Source of the DNA: Planctomycetaceae bacterium
GTDB taxonomy: Bacteria > Planctomycetota > Planctomycetia > Pirellulales > Thermoguttaceae
Direction: 5' to 3'
DNA length: 31,315 nucleotides
Assembly: GCA_015062085.1 (NCBI GenBank)
Contig: SUVI01000026.1
Coordinates: 1-31,315 of the forward strand
A program made the translations under genes and the position numbers. The notes beneath the pieces are model-generated. The model ran no database searches. It saw nothing but the letters and a program-made list of their open reading frames with translations, and had not been told where the DNA came from. Positions 31,095 to 31,315 of this stretch are shown in pieces. Each line of letters opens with the position of its first letter. The first letter of the stretch is position 1.

Positions 31095-31315
31095 GGGTAT
31101 CTCCTTTCCCAAATTGGAAACTGAATGTTTTCACACTTTGCCCCATTTTAGGAAGGCGGGCCAGCAAAAAGAAAAAAGCACAAAAACAGTTTAAAAAGTT
31201 CTTGAAGAGGGAGTCTGAGGGAGGAACAACTTTCAAGATGTTCCTTCCTCACGGCCGCGGCGACATGACGGGCAGCCAGTTTGGGAGGCGGCGCGTCTCG
31301 CGTCGCTTTTGGGAG

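Noticed and set aside
31249..31315. Possible C-terminal end of a gene on the minus strand (about 21 codons ending RRLPNWLPVMSPRP)
   Set aside because: It is too short and has no recognisable motif; the composition differs from the adjoining gap, but a gene cannot be supported.

Overview
The window looks like a chromosomal segment of a planctomycete. I infer this from gene content, not from a database match. It holds three DUF1080 (3-keto-disaccharide hydrolase-like) secreted proteins, a Tat-exported Gfo/Idh/MocA oxidoreductase, a LamG plus BNR-type secreted protein, the start of a secreted cellulase-like protein, a Memo-family protein and a planctomycete-style L27. Signal peptides are Gram-negative in type and base composition is near 50% GC. 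An uncultured gut or rumen lineage of Pirellulales/Thermoguttaceae type is possible but unproven. I see no phage, IS element, CRISPR array or rRNA.

Layout: 1-2833 (minus) is a response regulator, a sensor kinase and the N-terminus of a secreted glycosidase-like protein. 3053-4581 (minus) has an exported ankyrin protein and a DUF1080 protein, each with its own terminator. 4924-6507 (plus) has dapA and a small M50-like membrane protein. 6600-8052 (minus) has rpmA and a secreted protein of unknown function. 8445-10396 (plus) is a nucleotidyltransferase/glucuronokinase-like pair. 10632-12029 (minus) is the Gfo/Idh/MocA protein, divergent from the LamG/BNR gene at 12402-14618 (plus). 14836-18138 (minus) has a Uup-like ABC-F ATPase and an orphan DNA methyltransferase. 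18551-19195 is a second DUF1080 gene and 19369-19442 (minus) is tRNA-Val(UAC). 19810-23738 (plus) is a compact run: DUF1080, Memo family, CbpA-like dnaJ, rnpA, yidD. 23990-27249 (plus) has an FmdB-type zinc ribbon and a UvrA-family protein. 27409-31094 (minus) has a large secreted protein of unknown function and an RND/HlyD-type periplasmic adaptor.

How the genes fit together: the two-component pair may control the adjoining glycosidase-like gene. The DUF1080, Idh/MocA and LamG/BNR products suggest a glycan-degrading periplasm. The 8445-10396 pair could make a nucleotide sugar from a free sugar via its 1-phosphate. The 19810-23738 run mixes export, folding, RNase P and membrane-insertion functions.

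The most unusual property is the density of short tandem arrays. At least eleven unrelated arrays with units of 7 to 23 bp lie in linkers, leaders, a kinase catalytic-domain loop and intergenic gaps. Every array inside a gene has a unit divisible by three; most intergenic units are not. Good sigma-70-like promoters (TTGACA-16/17-TATAAT type) and intrinsic terminators can be read for many transcripts.
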